In this document: positions 52,754-61,987 of the stretch, one piece after another | How the letters are laid out: every line of letters begins with the position of its first letter | Numbering within the stretch: position 1 is the stretch's first letter | DNA from: Thermotogaceae bacterium | Lineage (GTDB): Bacteria; Thermotogota; Thermotogae; Thermotogales; Thermotogaceae | DNA: 64,000 nt | Assembly: GCA_027077795.1 (NCBI GenBank) | Contig: JALWTT010000002.1 | Span: 1 to 64,000 of the forward strand | Direction of reading: 5' to 3' | Notes under the pieces: generated by a model | Databases searched by the model: none | Seen by the model: only the letters and a program-made list of their open reading frames with translations | Told to the model about the DNA's origin: nothing | Program-made: the position numbers and the translations under genes

Positions 52754-54043
52754 ATGGATGTTATAGAAAACGTTGTGCGCTCTCTGATAAAAGAGGGAAA
52801 ATTGAGTAGGGCAAGGGCTCTTCTGAGCGTGTTTTACGACGAGTATCCGCAACTCGTGTTCGAACTAGAAGAAGCCGCTGGAAATTTCGGGGAAGCCCTC
52901 AAAGCCTACGACAAGATGCCAGAGGAACTGAAGAAAATCTATGAATCGAGGGCTCAGAGACTTAAAGAGAGGCTCAAAAAGGACTACAAATCGGACTTTA
53001 GAGATGCGGTAGCTGAGATGGAAAAGAAAAACTATGAAGGAGCTTTCGCTCTTCTTGAGGGGATAACTAAAGAGTATCCAGAACTCGTAGAAGCCATTGC
53101 ACTGAAGCTGGAGATCGCTAGAAAGCGTGGAGATAGAGCCAGAGCTCAATCTCTTCAAGAACTATTGGAAGCTCTCGATTCAACCCACCCAACGCTTATA
53201 GCCAGAAGAACCTCCAAAAGGAGAACGAGCTCCTTTGGGACATTTGAGTACACAGTCATAGTGCTTGCCGCTGTCATACTTGCTGTTTCTCTACTGGCAC
53301 TTTTCAATGTACCTTCAAAGGCCTTCATGGAAGCAAAATTCGCAAGTTTAAGCAGACCGCAGATTGTGAAGCAACAGGTGGATTTGAAACCAGTTGAGCA
53401 GAAAATAGAAGAAAGCTACTCAAAGATAGAAGAGTCTCTGAAGGAGATCAAGCCACAGCAGATGGGAATTGAAGACATAGAGAACGTGGTTAAAAAGGTG
53501 GTGGATGAGAGAATTTCCGGACTCGAAGAGAAAATAGGGTCCGCTAGTCAAACAGATGTGGATATAAAGACGCTGGTTGACAAAGTGACCGGTTTGGAGA
53601 AGAAGGTGAGCGAGCTAAAAACGACAAGCTTCGACACAAAACCGTTGGTTGATGAGATAAGCAGTTTGAAGGATGAAGTGAACGAGTTGAAGAAGAGAAT
53701 GAATGGCTATTTCGCCCCGCCGATTCTTCCCGGAGAGAAGGTTTACAAACCCTCCACACAACTCGATGCTGCCAAGATATATTGGCTTGCTGGGTACATA
53801 ATGTACCTGAGAAACGAATTTGGTCCCGCTATTGAACTTTTCAAAAAATCTTTGAAGATAATTAACGAGAAGTTTCCACATGTTTACTTCCAAGATGACT
53901 GCTACTACTACATGGCACTTTCTTACTACATGATGGGAGATTATAAGACGGCTAAAAACCTGTTTGAAAGCTTTATAAAAGACTTTCCAAAGAGCGAATA
54001 TGTTGACGACGCTGAGAGATTCTTGAAAAGGATCAGGGGGTGA
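52754..54043 (+). CDS. single-span membrane protein with N-terminal helical repeats, coiled coil and C-terminal TPR (CpoB-like) domain
   Basis: This 429-residue protein starts at ATG 52754 with GGGGGTGAG upstream. Residues 1-150 form TPR-like helical pairs in the cytoplasm (VVRSLIKEGKLSRARALLSVFY), a membrane helix lies at about 164-184, a long coiled coil at about 206-326 (heptads such as KVTGLEKKVSELK, EISSLKDEVNELKKR), and the C-terminus has two TPR units (YWLAGYIMYLRNEFGPAIELFKK; YYYMALSYYMMGDYKTAKNLFE) like CpoB/YbgF. CpoB links envelope constriction to peptidoglycan synthesis. A role in attachment of the outer sheath is possible but speculative. Genes on both sides are housekeeping. Confidence 0.7.
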   Translation: MDVIENVVRSLIKEGKLSRARALLSVFYDEYPQLVFELEEAAGNFGEALKAYDKMPEELKKIYESRAQRLKERLKKDYKSDFRDAVAEMEKKNYEGAFALLEGITKEYPELVEAIALKLEIARKRGDRARAQSLQELLEALDSTHPTLIARRTSKRRTSSFGTFEYTVIVLAAVILAVSLLALFNVPSKAFMEAKFASLSRPQIVKQQVDLKPVEQKIEESYSKIEESLKEIKPQQMGIEDIENVVKKVVDERISGLEEKIGSASQTDVDIKTLVDKVTGLEKKVSELKTTSFDTKPLVDEISSLKDEVNELKKRMNGYFAPPILPGEKVYKPSTQLDAAKIYWLAGYIMYLRNEFGPAIELFKKSLKIINEKFPHVYFQDDCYYYMALSYYMMGDYKTAKNLFESFIKDFPKSEYVDDAERFLKRIRG

Positions 54044-54049
54044 ACGATT

Positions 54050-55399
54050 TTGAAGATATCGGATTTCATCGGAGCAAGGGAGGAAAAAATAAAAGGACTT
54101 CTAAAAGACATAAAAAAGAGGGACAAAGATATCAATGCTTTCTTAACACTTCTCGAGAATCCAGAGATTCCAGAGGGACCATATTCTGGAGTTCCAATAG
54201 CCATAAAAGACAACATAACAACTGAGGGTATAAGAACCACATGTGGGTCAAAAATATTGGAAAACTTCATTCCGCCATACAACGCCACGGTGATCGAGAA
54301 GCTGAGAAAAGCCGGATTTGTCGTGATTGGGAAAACGAACATGGATGAGTTTGCAATGGGATCAACCACGGAGAACAGCGCTTTCTTTCCAACGAAGAAT
54401 CCCAGGGATACGGAGAGGGTACCAGGAGGAAGTAGTGGTGGATCTGCAGCGGCTGTGGCAGCCGGTATGGTTCCTGTGGCCCTTGGAAGCGACACAGGAG
54501 GATCGATAAGGCAGCCTGCAGCTTTAACCGGGGTATTCGGCTTTAAACCAACTTATGGCGTCGTTTCAAGATATGGGCTGGTGGCCTATGCTTCATCACT
54601 AGATCAAATTGGACCTCTTGCCACAACGGTTGAAGATATAGCTACTGTGATGGACGTGATAAGCGGGAAGGATGAGAAGGATTCCACAACTTCAGATGTG
54701 AAGCTGAATTTCAGGGGTTTTAAGGATATAGAAATTTCCGGGAGAAATGCCGTAATAGTCAAAGAGATGATGGAATATGAAGGGCTAGATAGTGAGGTAG
54801 CGAAGTCATTTGAAGAGTTCGTGAAGACGCTGGAGAAGATGGGAGTGAGCGTTAGAAGAGTTTCCCTTCCAACGATAAAGTACTCGATCGCCACTTATTA
54901 CATAGTGGCACCGGCTGAGGTCAGTTCTAACCTGGCCAGATTTGACGGGATAAGGTATGGCCTGAGGGTGAGCGGCGAAAATCTCAAGGAGCTTTATCTA
55001 AAAACCAGAAACGCTGGGTTCGGCGAAGAGGTCAAAAGGAGAATCCTTCTGGGAACATTTACACTGAGTGCCGCATACTACGATGCATACTTTGAAAAAG
55101 CTCAGAAGGTTAGGAGAAAAATTTCAGAAGAGATGTACGAAGTTCTGGAAGATAACGACTATATGATATCGCCGACATCTCCAATAGTGGCTCCAAAGAT
55201 TGGAGAGAAGACGGACCCGTTGAGCCTGTATCTAATGGATTTTTACACGATACCGGCAAATCTTGCGGGAATCCCAGCTATAAACATTCCTTTCGGTGAA
55301 GTGAGAGGTCTTCCAGTTGGAATGCAGATAATGGGCGGGAGGTTTAGCGATGCCAGCGTCCTAGCTCTCGCCTGGAAGGTGGAGAAGGCGATGGGATGA
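54050..55399 (+). CDS. gatA: Asp/Glu-tRNA(Asn/Gln) amidotransferase subunit A
   Basis: This 449-residue amidase releases ammonia from glutamine to amidate misacylated Glu-tRNA(Gln) or Asp-tRNA(Asn). The Ser-cisSer-Lys triad is in place: Lys in GVPIAIKDNI, Ser in GGSSGGSAAAVA and GSDTGGSIRQPAAL. The ATG-less start is TTG 54050 with GGGGGTGA upstream. gatB and gatC are not adjacent, so the complex is encoded from separate sites. The stop overlaps the HD-domain gene by 4 bp. Confidence 0.94.
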   Translation: MKISDFIGAREEKIKGLLKDIKKRDKDINAFLTLLENPEIPEGPYSGVPIAIKDNITTEGIRTTCGSKILENFIPPYNATVIEKLRKAGFVVIGKTNMDEFAMGSTTENSAFFPTKNPRDTERVPGGSSGGSAAAVAAGMVPVALGSDTGGSIRQPAALTGVFGFKPTYGVVSRYGLVAYASSLDQIGPLATTVEDIATVMDVISGKDEKDSTTSDVKLNFRGFKDIEISGRNAVIVKEMMEYEGLDSEVAKSFEEFVKTLEKMGVSVRRVSLPTIKYSIATYYIVAPAEVSSNLARFDGIRYGLRVSGENLKELYLKTRNAGFGEEVKRRILLGTFTLSAAYYDAYFEKAQKVRRKISEEMYEVLEDNDYMISPTSPIVAPKIGEKTDPLSLYLMDFYTIPANLAGIPAINIPFGEVRGLPVGMQIMGGRFSDASVLALAWKVEKAMG

Positions 55400-56838
55400 T
55401 GAAGTACAAGGTCTCGAGGGATCCCATATATTCAGAGATATTCATATCCCCATTGGAAAGAGCGATTATAGACACAAAACCTGTACAGAGGTTGAGGTTT
55501 CTCTCGCAGCTCACAGGAGCTGTTATGGTTTACCCTGGAGCGAGTCATACGAGGTTCGCCCATTCAATTGGAGTAATGCACGTAAGCGGAATGTATGCAG
55601 AACACCTATTTCCAAATGACTATCCAAAGATAAGAATTCTCCGTTTGGCAGGGCTTCTTCACGACATAGGGCATGGACCGTTCAGTCATCAATTTGACGA
55701 TGTTGTCTATCCGCTAGCTGGTGTGAAAGAGGGGCATGATGAGTACAGAGAGAGGATCCTGCTTGAGTTGATGCCCAAACACACTCTTGAGGAAATAGAA
55801 AACATGAGGGAAGAGGACAGATCGGAAGTTTTGAAAGATCTGAGCATGACGGTCGGAGAATCCCAAAATCTTGAGGATGGCTTAAAACGGTTGTTCAAGG
55901 CGATAGTTGAGATATTCGAAGGAGAAGAGGAAGGAACAGTTGAGTTCAACGTAATACAAGGCCCACTCGGGGCTGACAGAATAGATTTCATACTCAGGGA
56001 TTCCTACAACAGTGGAACTAGAACATTTGGAACAGGTGCACCGGATAGGATCATAAGAAATTCTCTAATAGTCGAGAAAGATGGAAAAAGGTTGCTCTGC
56101 TACAAAAATAAAGCGATGGATGATATATACACCGCACTATTTGGAAGGTTCATGATGTACAAAAACGTATATTTTCACAAAACATCCAGAGCAGCGGATT
56201 TGATGATACAAGAGATACTGAGGTTGGCGTTCGATCCTCTCAAACTTGGAGAGAGGATAAAGGATTTGGAGGAGTTCGTTGACTTGACAGATATGACCAT
56301 ATTCGAGGAGATAAAGTACATGTACAAGCACGGAGAAAGAGATGAATCCCTTGAGAAAGCTTATAAGGTTCTTCAACGACTCTTGAAGAGAGACTTGTGG
56401 AAGGTAGTCATAGAAATGCCATTTCCTATAGAAGGGATCGACCCAGCGTTGGTTGGAAAGTCGATAGCCAGAGAGACTCTGAACAAGATGAAGGAGAAAA
56501 CGGAAGAGGTGATCAACAGGGATGATCTGAAAAACCCAAAGGATGCAGATATTTTGAAGTATATACTGGATAATTTTGATGATCTCTTCGTAGTTGATAC
56601 CCCTTATCAGCTCACACTCGTTCATCCGGATGAGTTTGTTCAAAGTAGCGTTTTGGTATTTGACGGGACAAATGTCATGGGATTTGAGGAGTATGTGAAG
56701 AGGTATCCCGCCTACAAGCTCATGACGAACAACCTCATACAGATCGTCAGGATCTACATAACCGAAGACTACAGAGATATCCTTAAGAAATACGAGATAA
56801 TACCGGAGGAAAGAGTTAGGATGGTGACACGCTGGTGA
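55396..56838 (+). CDS. HD-domain phosphohydrolase (dNTPase/SAMHD1-like)
   Basis: This 480-residue protein has metal-binding residues in order: HTRFAHSIGVMHVSG (H), LLHDIGHGPFSHQFD (HD) and GPLGADRIDFILRDSYNSG (D). This arrangement is typical of the dGTPase/SAMHD1 group and its bacterial relatives. It probably hydrolyses a nucleotide triphosphate; whether dNTPs or another nucleotide is unknown. The ATG at 55396 forms ATGA with the gatA stop, and its own stop forms GTGA with the next gene. Confidence 0.85.
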   Translation: MMKYKVSRDPIYSEIFISPLERAIIDTKPVQRLRFLSQLTGAVMVYPGASHTRFAHSIGVMHVSGMYAEHLFPNDYPKIRILRLAGLLHDIGHGPFSHQFDDVVYPLAGVKEGHDEYRERILLELMPKHTLEEIENMREEDRSEVLKDLSMTVGESQNLEDGLKRLFKAIVEIFEGEEEGTVEFNVIQGPLGADRIDFILRDSYNSGTRTFGTGAPDRIIRNSLIVEKDGKRLLCYKNKAMDDIYTALFGRFMMYKNVYFHKTSRAADLMIQEILRLAFDPLKLGERIKDLEEFVDLTDMTIFEEIKYMYKHGERDESLEKAYKVLQRLLKRDLWKVVIEMPFPIEGIDPALVGKSIARETLNKMKEKTEEVINRDDLKNPKDADILKYILDNFDDLFVVDTPYQLTLVHPDEFVQSSVLVFDGTNVMGFEEYVKRYPAYKLMTNNLIQIVRIYITEDYRDILKKYEIIPEERVRMVTRW

Positions 56839-58667
56839 GAAAGGTCATACTGTTCTTGATAGATCTATCCCTGACATTTCTAGCTGGGCTTGCGGCTCTG
56901 TTTATGAGGTTTGGCTTCAACTTCTCCGAGATGTCGGAATATTTCATTTCCGTTCCCATCTACACCGCGGTTGCTTCCCTGATACATTATCTAAACGGGA
57001 ATTACAAGGTCGTGTGGGCTTATGCATCTCCCAGAGACTTGATGATGCTCTTTCGTGGATCGCTCATAGCCTATTTCACAAACCTTGCGGTATTTCAGCT
57101 TTTCCTAACCCCTCAATCCGGCATGGTCTTGCCGAGATCCGTTGGCTTTTTGACCTTTCTTGGAAGCTTCACACTGATAGTGATGAGCAGGCTGTTTTGG
57201 CAATGGGTTTCACACTACTCAAGCAGAAGAAATGGTGATAACAAGGTCGTGATAGTTGGAGCTGGTGACGCTGGGAGCGCACTTCTTGAGGAGTTTGAAA
57301 GAAGACCCGAGCTTGGGAAAGTGGTCGCATTTGTGGACGATTCCACGAGAAAAATAGGGAGAAAAATAAGAGGGGTTCCGGTTTATGGCCCAGTCAGAAA
57401 GACCATGGATATCGTTGAGAGGTACGGAGCGAGTGAGGTCATCATAGCAATTCCTTCAGCCAGTTCGGATCAGATGAGAAAGATCGTGGACTCCATAGAC
57501 CTCAAAAGGGTACGGGTTAGAACGCTTCCAGGGATATACGAGCTCACCGACAGGAGAGCGAGAATAGGTGAACTAAGGGAGATTTCCATAGAAGATCTCC
57601 TCGGTAGAGAACAGGTGAAGGTGGATATAGAAGAGATAGGAGACTATATAAGAGGAAAGAGAATCATGGTAACTGGAGCTGGGGGTAGCATAGGGTCTGA
57701 ACTGGTCAGGCAAGTGGCAAGACTTGATCCTGAAGGCATAATCCTGCTCGGAAGAGGAGAAAACAGCATATACAGAATAGACGAGGAGCTTTCAAGGGAC
57801 TTCCCAGGCTTGAAAAAATTTAGAGTTATAGGAGATGTGGCGGATGAGAAGTGGATGAAGCAGGTCTTTGAGAAGTACAGGCCACAGATAGTTTTTCACG
57901 CAGCAGCCCATAAGCATGTCCACCTCATGGAAGAGAACCCATACGAGGCATTCAGGGTGAACGTGCTTGGAACCAAGAACATAGTAGAGCTCTGCTGTGA
58001 ACACGAAGTTGAAAGAATGATATTCATCTCCACGGACAAAGCCGTTAACCCGACATCCATAATGGGACTCAGTAAGAGAATCGCCGAACTGTACATCCTC
58101 TATGGGATAGAGTGTCAGACTAGATTTGCCGTTGTGAGGTTTGGAAATGTGCTTGGTAGCAGGGGAAGCGTGATACCGAAGTTCAGAGAACAGATTGAAA
58201 AGGGCGGTCCAATCACGGTGACAGATCCCAGGATGAAGAGGTTCTTCATGTCGATACCAGAAGCCGTATCTTTGGTGCTCCAAGCTGGTGCTTACACCGA
58301 AGGTAAAGACCTTTTCGTCCTCGACATGGGTGAACAGATATCCATAAACAAGCTAGCTAGAACCCTCATAACTCTCTCTGGACTCATACCAGATCAGGAT
58401 GTAAAAATCGTCTACACCGGAATACGGCCAGGGGAAAAGCTCTACGAAGAGCTGTTTTATCCGCATGAAACGTTTGAAAACACCCCACACCAGAAGGTTA
58501 TGAGGGTGATTTCGAAAAAGAGATATGACGGAGTTAAAGAAGCTGTTGAAAATATAGAAAAGGCTGTGAAATCAGGAGACTGGAAAACTGCTCTGAAATT
58601 GTCAAAACACATAGTTCCTGAGTACGGGGGTGATGGATTTGTGGATGGTGATAAGCGACACACATGA
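56835..58667 (+). CDS. membrane-anchored sugar-nucleotide 4,6-dehydratase (CapD/WbpM family)
   Basis: This 610-residue protein has four N-terminal membrane helices (1 to about 115), a CoA-binding-like Rossmann domain (VIVGAGDAGSALLEEF), then the SDR catalytic domain with MVTGAGGSIGSELVRQ, FHAAAHKHVHLMEENP, FISTDKAVNPTSIMGLSKRIAE and VRFGNVLGSRGSV. Where small SDR enzymes have YxxxK, this family has MxxxK (MGLSK), as in WbpM and PglF. It converts UDP-GlcNAc-type nucleotides to 4-keto-6-deoxy sugars for surface glycans. The start is GTG 56835. It is possibly functionally linked to the glycosyltransferases at 640-4049. Confidence 0.92.
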   Translation: MRKVILFLIDLSLTFLAGLAALFMRFGFNFSEMSEYFISVPIYTAVASLIHYLNGNYKVVWAYASPRDLMMLFRGSLIAYFTNLAVFQLFLTPQSGMVLPRSVGFLTFLGSFTLIVMSRLFWQWVSHYSSRRNGDNKVVIVGAGDAGSALLEEFERRPELGKVVAFVDDSTRKIGRKIRGVPVYGPVRKTMDIVERYGASEVIIAIPSASSDQMRKIVDSIDLKRVRVRTLPGIYELTDRRARIGELREISIEDLLGREQVKVDIEEIGDYIRGKRIMVTGAGGSIGSELVRQVARLDPEGIILLGRGENSIYRIDEELSRDFPGLKKFRVIGDVADEKWMKQVFEKYRPQIVFHAAAHKHVHLMEENPYEAFRVNVLGTKNIVELCCEHEVERMIFISTDKAVNPTSIMGLSKRIAELYILYGIECQTRFAVVRFGNVLGSRGSVIPKFREQIEKGGPITVTDPRMKRFFMSIPEAVSLVLQAGAYTEGKDLFVLDMGEQISINKLARTLITLSGLIPDQDVKIVYTGIRPGEKLYEELFYPHETFENTPHQKVMRVISKKRYDGVKEAVENIEKAVKSGDWKTALKLSKHIVPEYGGDGFVDGDKRHT

Positions 58668-59109
58668 CAATTTGGAGAAGGCTAGAAAAGCGGTTAAGGA
58701 GGCCAAAAATAGAGGAGTCAATGTGGTGTTCCACTGTGGAGATGTAGTCGCCCCATTTGTAATACCGATCTTTGATGATTTCAAACTCCATGCCGTTTTT
58801 GGAAACAACGATGGTGAATGGCTTTTCATGAAGGAGAAAGCTGGTGATGCTATAGCGAAAGGACCAAGGGAAGTAGAAGTCGATGGGAAGAAGGTGGCAA
58901 TCATGCATGAACCTTTTCTCCTCGATGCTATCGTTAGGTCCCAGATGTACGACTTTGTATTCTACGGCCACACGCATCAACTTGACATAAGAAAAGAGGG
59001 AAGGACTCTCGTTGTGAATCCAGGAGAGGCTTGCGGGTGTCTAACGGGGAAATCAACCGCTGTCTTCGTGAACCCTGACGATCAGAGCTACGAGGTGTTC
59101 GAAATTTGA
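58639..59109 (+). CDS. YfcE/MJ0936-type metallophosphoesterase
   Basis: This compact phosphodiesterase of about 156 residues has ligands visible: SDTHDN (D, H), FHCGDV (D), GNNDGE (N), IMHE (H) and YGHTHQ (H, H). Members hydrolyse cyclic or model phosphodiesters; the substrate is unknown. The N-terminus is ambiguous: TTG 58639 is best spaced after GGGGG, while GTG 58630, ATG 58633 and ATG 58645 are alternatives. It overlaps the dehydratase end and the birA start. Confidence 0.9.
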   Translation: MWMVISDTHDNLEKARKAVKEAKNRGVNVVFHCGDVVAPFVIPIFDDFKLHAVFGNNDGEWLFMKEKAGDAIAKGPREVEVDGKKVAIMHEPFLLDAIVRSQMYDFVFYGHTHQLDIRKEGRTLVVNPGEACGCLTGKSTAVFVNPDDQSYEVFEI

Positions 59110-59807
59110 TAGGCGAGAAACTGTACCGTTTTGAAATCATAGATTCCACGAACAGATATGTGCTTGAAAATCATAATTTGCTTCACAGCGGAGATGTTGT
59201 GATTGCTCTTGAGCAAACCAACGGGAGAGGCAGAGGAGGAAAAAAGTGGCATTCTCCCAGAGGTGGATTGTGGTTTAGCGTGGTTTTCAAACCCAAAAGT
59301 ATAAAGGATCTGAATTTCTACACAAAGCTCTCTTCCGTTTCAGTGGTGCAAGTTCTGAGGAGTATAAAGGTACCCGCCTATTTGAGATGGCCAAACGACG
59401 TATATTCTCACGGGAAAAAGCTCGCCGGGATCTTGACTGAAGGTATCTTCGACGGGGAGACGCCACTCGTTATAGCCGTTGGGATAGGTATGAACGTGAA
59501 CAATCACATACCTGATGAGATTAAACACCTTGCAACATCCATAAGAGAGCTCAGGAGCAGAGAATTTCCAGTGGATGAGATCCTCTCTTTGATATTGAAA
59601 AAGATGCGTTCCAATTGGAAAAAATACAAGCTTTCCAAAGGAGCCTTGACGAGGCTTTGGAAAAGGATGCTCGACATAAAAGAGGGACAGAAAATAGAAT
59701 TTCAAGGTGATGATGCAACGGTTTATAAGATCCTACCAGACAGACTTCTGATAAAGACAAAAAAAGGTTTTGAAGAAATAGCCAGCACACATCAGCTATA
59801 TGGATGA
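59106..59807 (+). CDS. birA: biotin--protein ligase (catalytic-domain-only BirA)
   Basis: This 233-residue enzyme makes biotinyl-AMP and attaches biotin to carboxylases. STNRYVLEN, QTNGRGRGGKKWHSPRGGLWFSVV (biotin/ATP loop), RWPNDVYSHGKKLAGIL and VGIGMNVNN are all present. It lacks the N-terminal DNA-binding domain of E. coli BirA, so it is a monofunctional ligase. The TTG start overlaps the upstream stop (TTGA). Its end overlaps the convergent rsgA gene by 12 bp. Confidence 0.94.
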   Translation: MIGEKLYRFEIIDSTNRYVLENHNLLHSGDVVIALEQTNGRGRGGKKWHSPRGGLWFSVVFKPKSIKDLNFYTKLSSVSVVQVLRSIKVPAYLRWPNDVYSHGKKLAGILTEGIFDGETPLVIAVGIGMNVNNHIPDEIKHLATSIRELRSREFPVDEILSLILKKMRSNWKKYKLSKGALTRLWKRMLDIKEGQKIEFQGDDATVYKILPDRLLIKTKKGFEEIASTHQLYG

Positions 59808-60692
59808 TCGCTTTGTCCTCCTACTTATCTCTCCCAACATTTTAAGATAGTTCTTGTACCGGTGTGGTGCTATCTCTCCCTGAGATGCCATCCTTCTTAT
59901 GTAACACCCGGGCTCTGATATATGCATACAATCTGCAAAAGCGCACATCCCCTCGTACTCCCTGAAGTCTACAAAATAGTTTTTCAGCTCGTCTGGCTCT
60001 ATTTCAGATATATCGAGATTGGCAAAACCAGGGGTATCTGCTACATAGCCACCGAAATCGAATTTGAGGAGACTGACCGATGTGGTGGTATGTCTTCCTC
60101 TACCAAGCTTTTCGGATATCTCCGCGACTCGCAATTTCAATCCGGGATTTATGGCGTTGAGCAGTGAACTCTTCCCGACGCCAGACATACCAGCCATTGC
60201 GCTGATTCTCCCCTTAAACAGCTCTTTCAACTTCCCAAGCCCTTTTCCAGTTACGACACTCGTTCTCATGGTCTTGTAATATCTTCCATAGTAACCCTCA
60301 AGTTCTGACAACCTTTCAAGGTCCCTTTCATCCAGAATGTCCACCTTGTTGAAAACTATGACAACTGGGAGTTTAGCCTTCTCTGCGAGAACGAGGAACT
60401 TATCTAGAACATACAAGGGAACATCTGGACTTTTCAGTGCGGTTACCAATATCACCTGATCCACATTTGCTATTCGCGGCTTCGGAAGAAATGCCCTTCT
60501 TGGGAGTATATTTTCTATCACCCCACCACCTGTTTCATCATCAGTGTATTCAACATGATCACCAACTATAACTTTTATCCCTTGCTTTCTGAATCTTCCA
60601 CGGAGCTTACACAAGATCTTCTCCTTACCCTCCATATCCTCAACAAGGGCTGTCGCTGAATGAAATCCAACCACTACCCCTCTCTTTCTCAC
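59796..60692 (-). CDS. rsgA: ribosome small-subunit-dependent GTPase A
   Basis: This 298-residue circularly permuted GTPase matures the 30S subunit. It has an N-terminal OB fold, NKVD (G4) before GMSGVGKSSLLN (G1), GRHTTTS (G2), DTPGF (G3) and a C-terminal zinc site CAFADCMHISEPGC. I choose GTG 60692, six bases after AAAGGAGG. An ATG at 60698 directly abuts that ribosome site, and a longer frame from 60794 lies inside the upstream hydrolase gene. Confidence 0.93.
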   Translation of the reverse strand: MRKRGVVVGFHSATALVEDMEGKEKILCKLRGRFRKQGIKVIVGDHVEYTDDETGGGVIENILPRRAFLPKPRIANVDQVILVTALKSPDVPLYVLDKFLVLAEKAKLPVVIVFNKVDILDERDLERLSELEGYYGRYYKTMRTSVVTGKGLGKLKELFKGRISAMAGMSGVGKSSLLNAINPGLKLRVAEISEKLGRGRHTTTSVSLLKFDFGGYVADTPGFANLDISEIEPDELKNYFVDFREYEGMCAFADCMHISEPGCYIRRMASQGEIAPHRYKNYLKMLGEISRRTKRSSI

Positions 60693-60694
60693 AC

Positions 60695-61537
60695 TCATCC
60701 TCCTTTGATCCATTTTCCAGATTCCTCCGATATCTCCTTCAACGATTCCAGGTCCTCCAGAAGCGCCATTACAAACGACTTGAACAGATACCAAAAACCC
60801 CCAGATATACTCAAATCGAATCTTCTGGACAGTTCAAGGGCTATCTCGTCGGGAAACATCGGCCTTTCCAAGATGTTCAAAGTCTCCTTCTCAAAGATGT
60901 CTATTCGGTCCATCATGAAATCTATATCACTTGAAGGATCTTTTGTAGGTTCCCCATGTGAGGGCACAACTAGGTTGAACCTCAGATTTCCGAACCTTTT
61001 CAAAGTCTCTCTAAGCTGGGAAATCGATGAGTGATAAGGGTAGGAATACTTCTCAACCACGGACTTTGAAAAGAAGAGATCCCCTGAGAAGAGAACCCCA
61101 TCTGGCGTTGCATACCCAACGTGGAAAGGTGTATGACCGGGAAGGCTCACCACTTTCAAGGGAATTTCCTCCTCTGGAATTGGCTTAACTTTGACTGGCT
61201 TTGCAACGAAAAATTCCCCTCTCAAGCTCGTTGGAGGGTTCGCCCCAAAGAGTATGTAAGATTCCAAGATTGGATTTGAAATCATGGACAGCTCACCGAG
61301 TGGTGCCAAAGCTTCACATCCGGTCATTCTCTGTATGTAAGATGCGTTTTTAATATGATCTGAATGGTGGTGAGTTATCAAAAGCGTTATCTTCTTTCCA
61401 TAAAGCTCTTTTATGGCTTCTCTCAGTGCTTTTCTGGATCCACCAGCGTCTATCATGTAAGCGCGATCATACTCTGTATAAATCCCGACGTTGGTTGCCC
61501 CTTCAATAAGATAGGTACCTCCCAAAAGTTTTTTCAC
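60695..61537 (-). CDS. metallo-beta-lactamase-fold hydrolase
   Basis: This 280-residue protein has the zinc motif THHHSDH, then LPGHTPFHVGY, FSGDLFF (Asp) and VPSHGEP (His), which complete a two-zinc MBL site. A helical C-terminal domain (about 205-280) resembles the winged-helix tail of LACTB2-like members. The substrate is unknown; a hydroxyacylglutathione hydrolase-like or nuclease role is possible. The GTG start has AGGGGGG upstream. It lies just past the terminator of the ribosomal operon and overlaps the ribosome-binding site of rsgA. Confidence 0.85.
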   Translation of the reverse strand: MKKLLGGTYLIEGATNVGIYTEYDRAYMIDAGGSRKALREAIKELYGKKITLLITHHHSDHIKNASYIQRMTGCEALAPLGELSMISNPILESYILFGANPPTSLRGEFFVAKPVKVKPIPEEEIPLKVVSLPGHTPFHVGYATPDGVLFSGDLFFSKSVVEKYSYPYHSSISQLRETLKRFGNLRFNLVVPSHGEPTKDPSSDIDFMMDRIDIFEKETLNILERPMFPDEIALELSRRFDLSISGGFWYLFKSFVMALLEDLESLKEISEESGKWIKGG

Positions 61538-61559
61538 TGAAAACCCCCCTTCAAAGAAA

Positions 61560-61579
61560 GCGGCCCCTGAAGGGGCCGC
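61560..61579 (-). terminator. intrinsic terminator of the rpsK-rpsD-rpoA-rplQ operon
   Basis: A perfect GC-only 8-bp stem (GCGGCCCC / GGGGCCGC) with a 4-base loop is followed leftward by T-rich RNA (TTTCTTT). It ends the ribosomal operon; some read-through into the MBL gene is likely because that gene lies close by. Confidence 0.85.
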
Positions 61580-61597
61580 AACCCTCCTTCGGAAGAT

Positions 61598-61987
61598 TCA
61601 GCCTTCCTCAGATCCAACTATCTGAACGAGTGCCATCTCTGCTCCATCTCCTCTTCTGTATCCAACCCTGATTATTCTCGTGTAGCCTCCTTTTCTGTCA
61701 ACATGGCCTGATGCTATTTCATCAACAAACTTGTTGGTGAGCCGCCTATCTCCAAGGTGTCTGTTTATCTGCCTCCTCAAATTCATGCTCTTTATCTTGT
61801 CATCTGTGGAAGCAGCTTTGACAGCTTTGCTCATAAGTTTGTCAAAAAAGATTTTAAGCGCCTTAGCCTTTGAAACCGTTGTCATTATTGACCCATGCTC
61901 TACGAGTTCCCTTGCCTGGTTTCTCAGGAGGGCTGTTCTGTGATCTCTAGGCCTATTAATCCTGTGCCTCTTCACCCTGTGCCTCAT
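61598..61987 (-). CDS. rplQ: 50S ribosomal protein L17
   Basis: This 129-residue protein with N-terminus [20 protein letters not shown] is typical of bacterial L17, which lines the exit tunnel region of the large subunit. The ATG lies inside the rpoA end (32-bp overlap) with AAGGAGGGAG upstream. The order rpsD-rpoA-rplQ is the classic end of the alpha operon. Confidence 0.97.
   Translation of the reverse strand: MRHRVKRHRINRPRDHRTALLRNQARELVEHGSIMTTVSKAKALKIFFDKLMSKAVKAASTDDKIKSMNLRRQINRHLGDRRLTNKFVDEIASGHVDRKGGYTRIIRVGYRRGDGAEMALVQIVGSEEG

Noticed and set aside
57792-58283. 163-codon minus-strand frame
   Set aside because: It is antisense to the catalytic domain of the CapD-type dehydratase. 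No recognisable motif.
60698-60794. N-terminal extension of RsgA
   Set aside because: The extra codons lie within the metallo-beta-lactamase-fold gene. A GTG at 60692 has a well-spaced AAAGGAGG.
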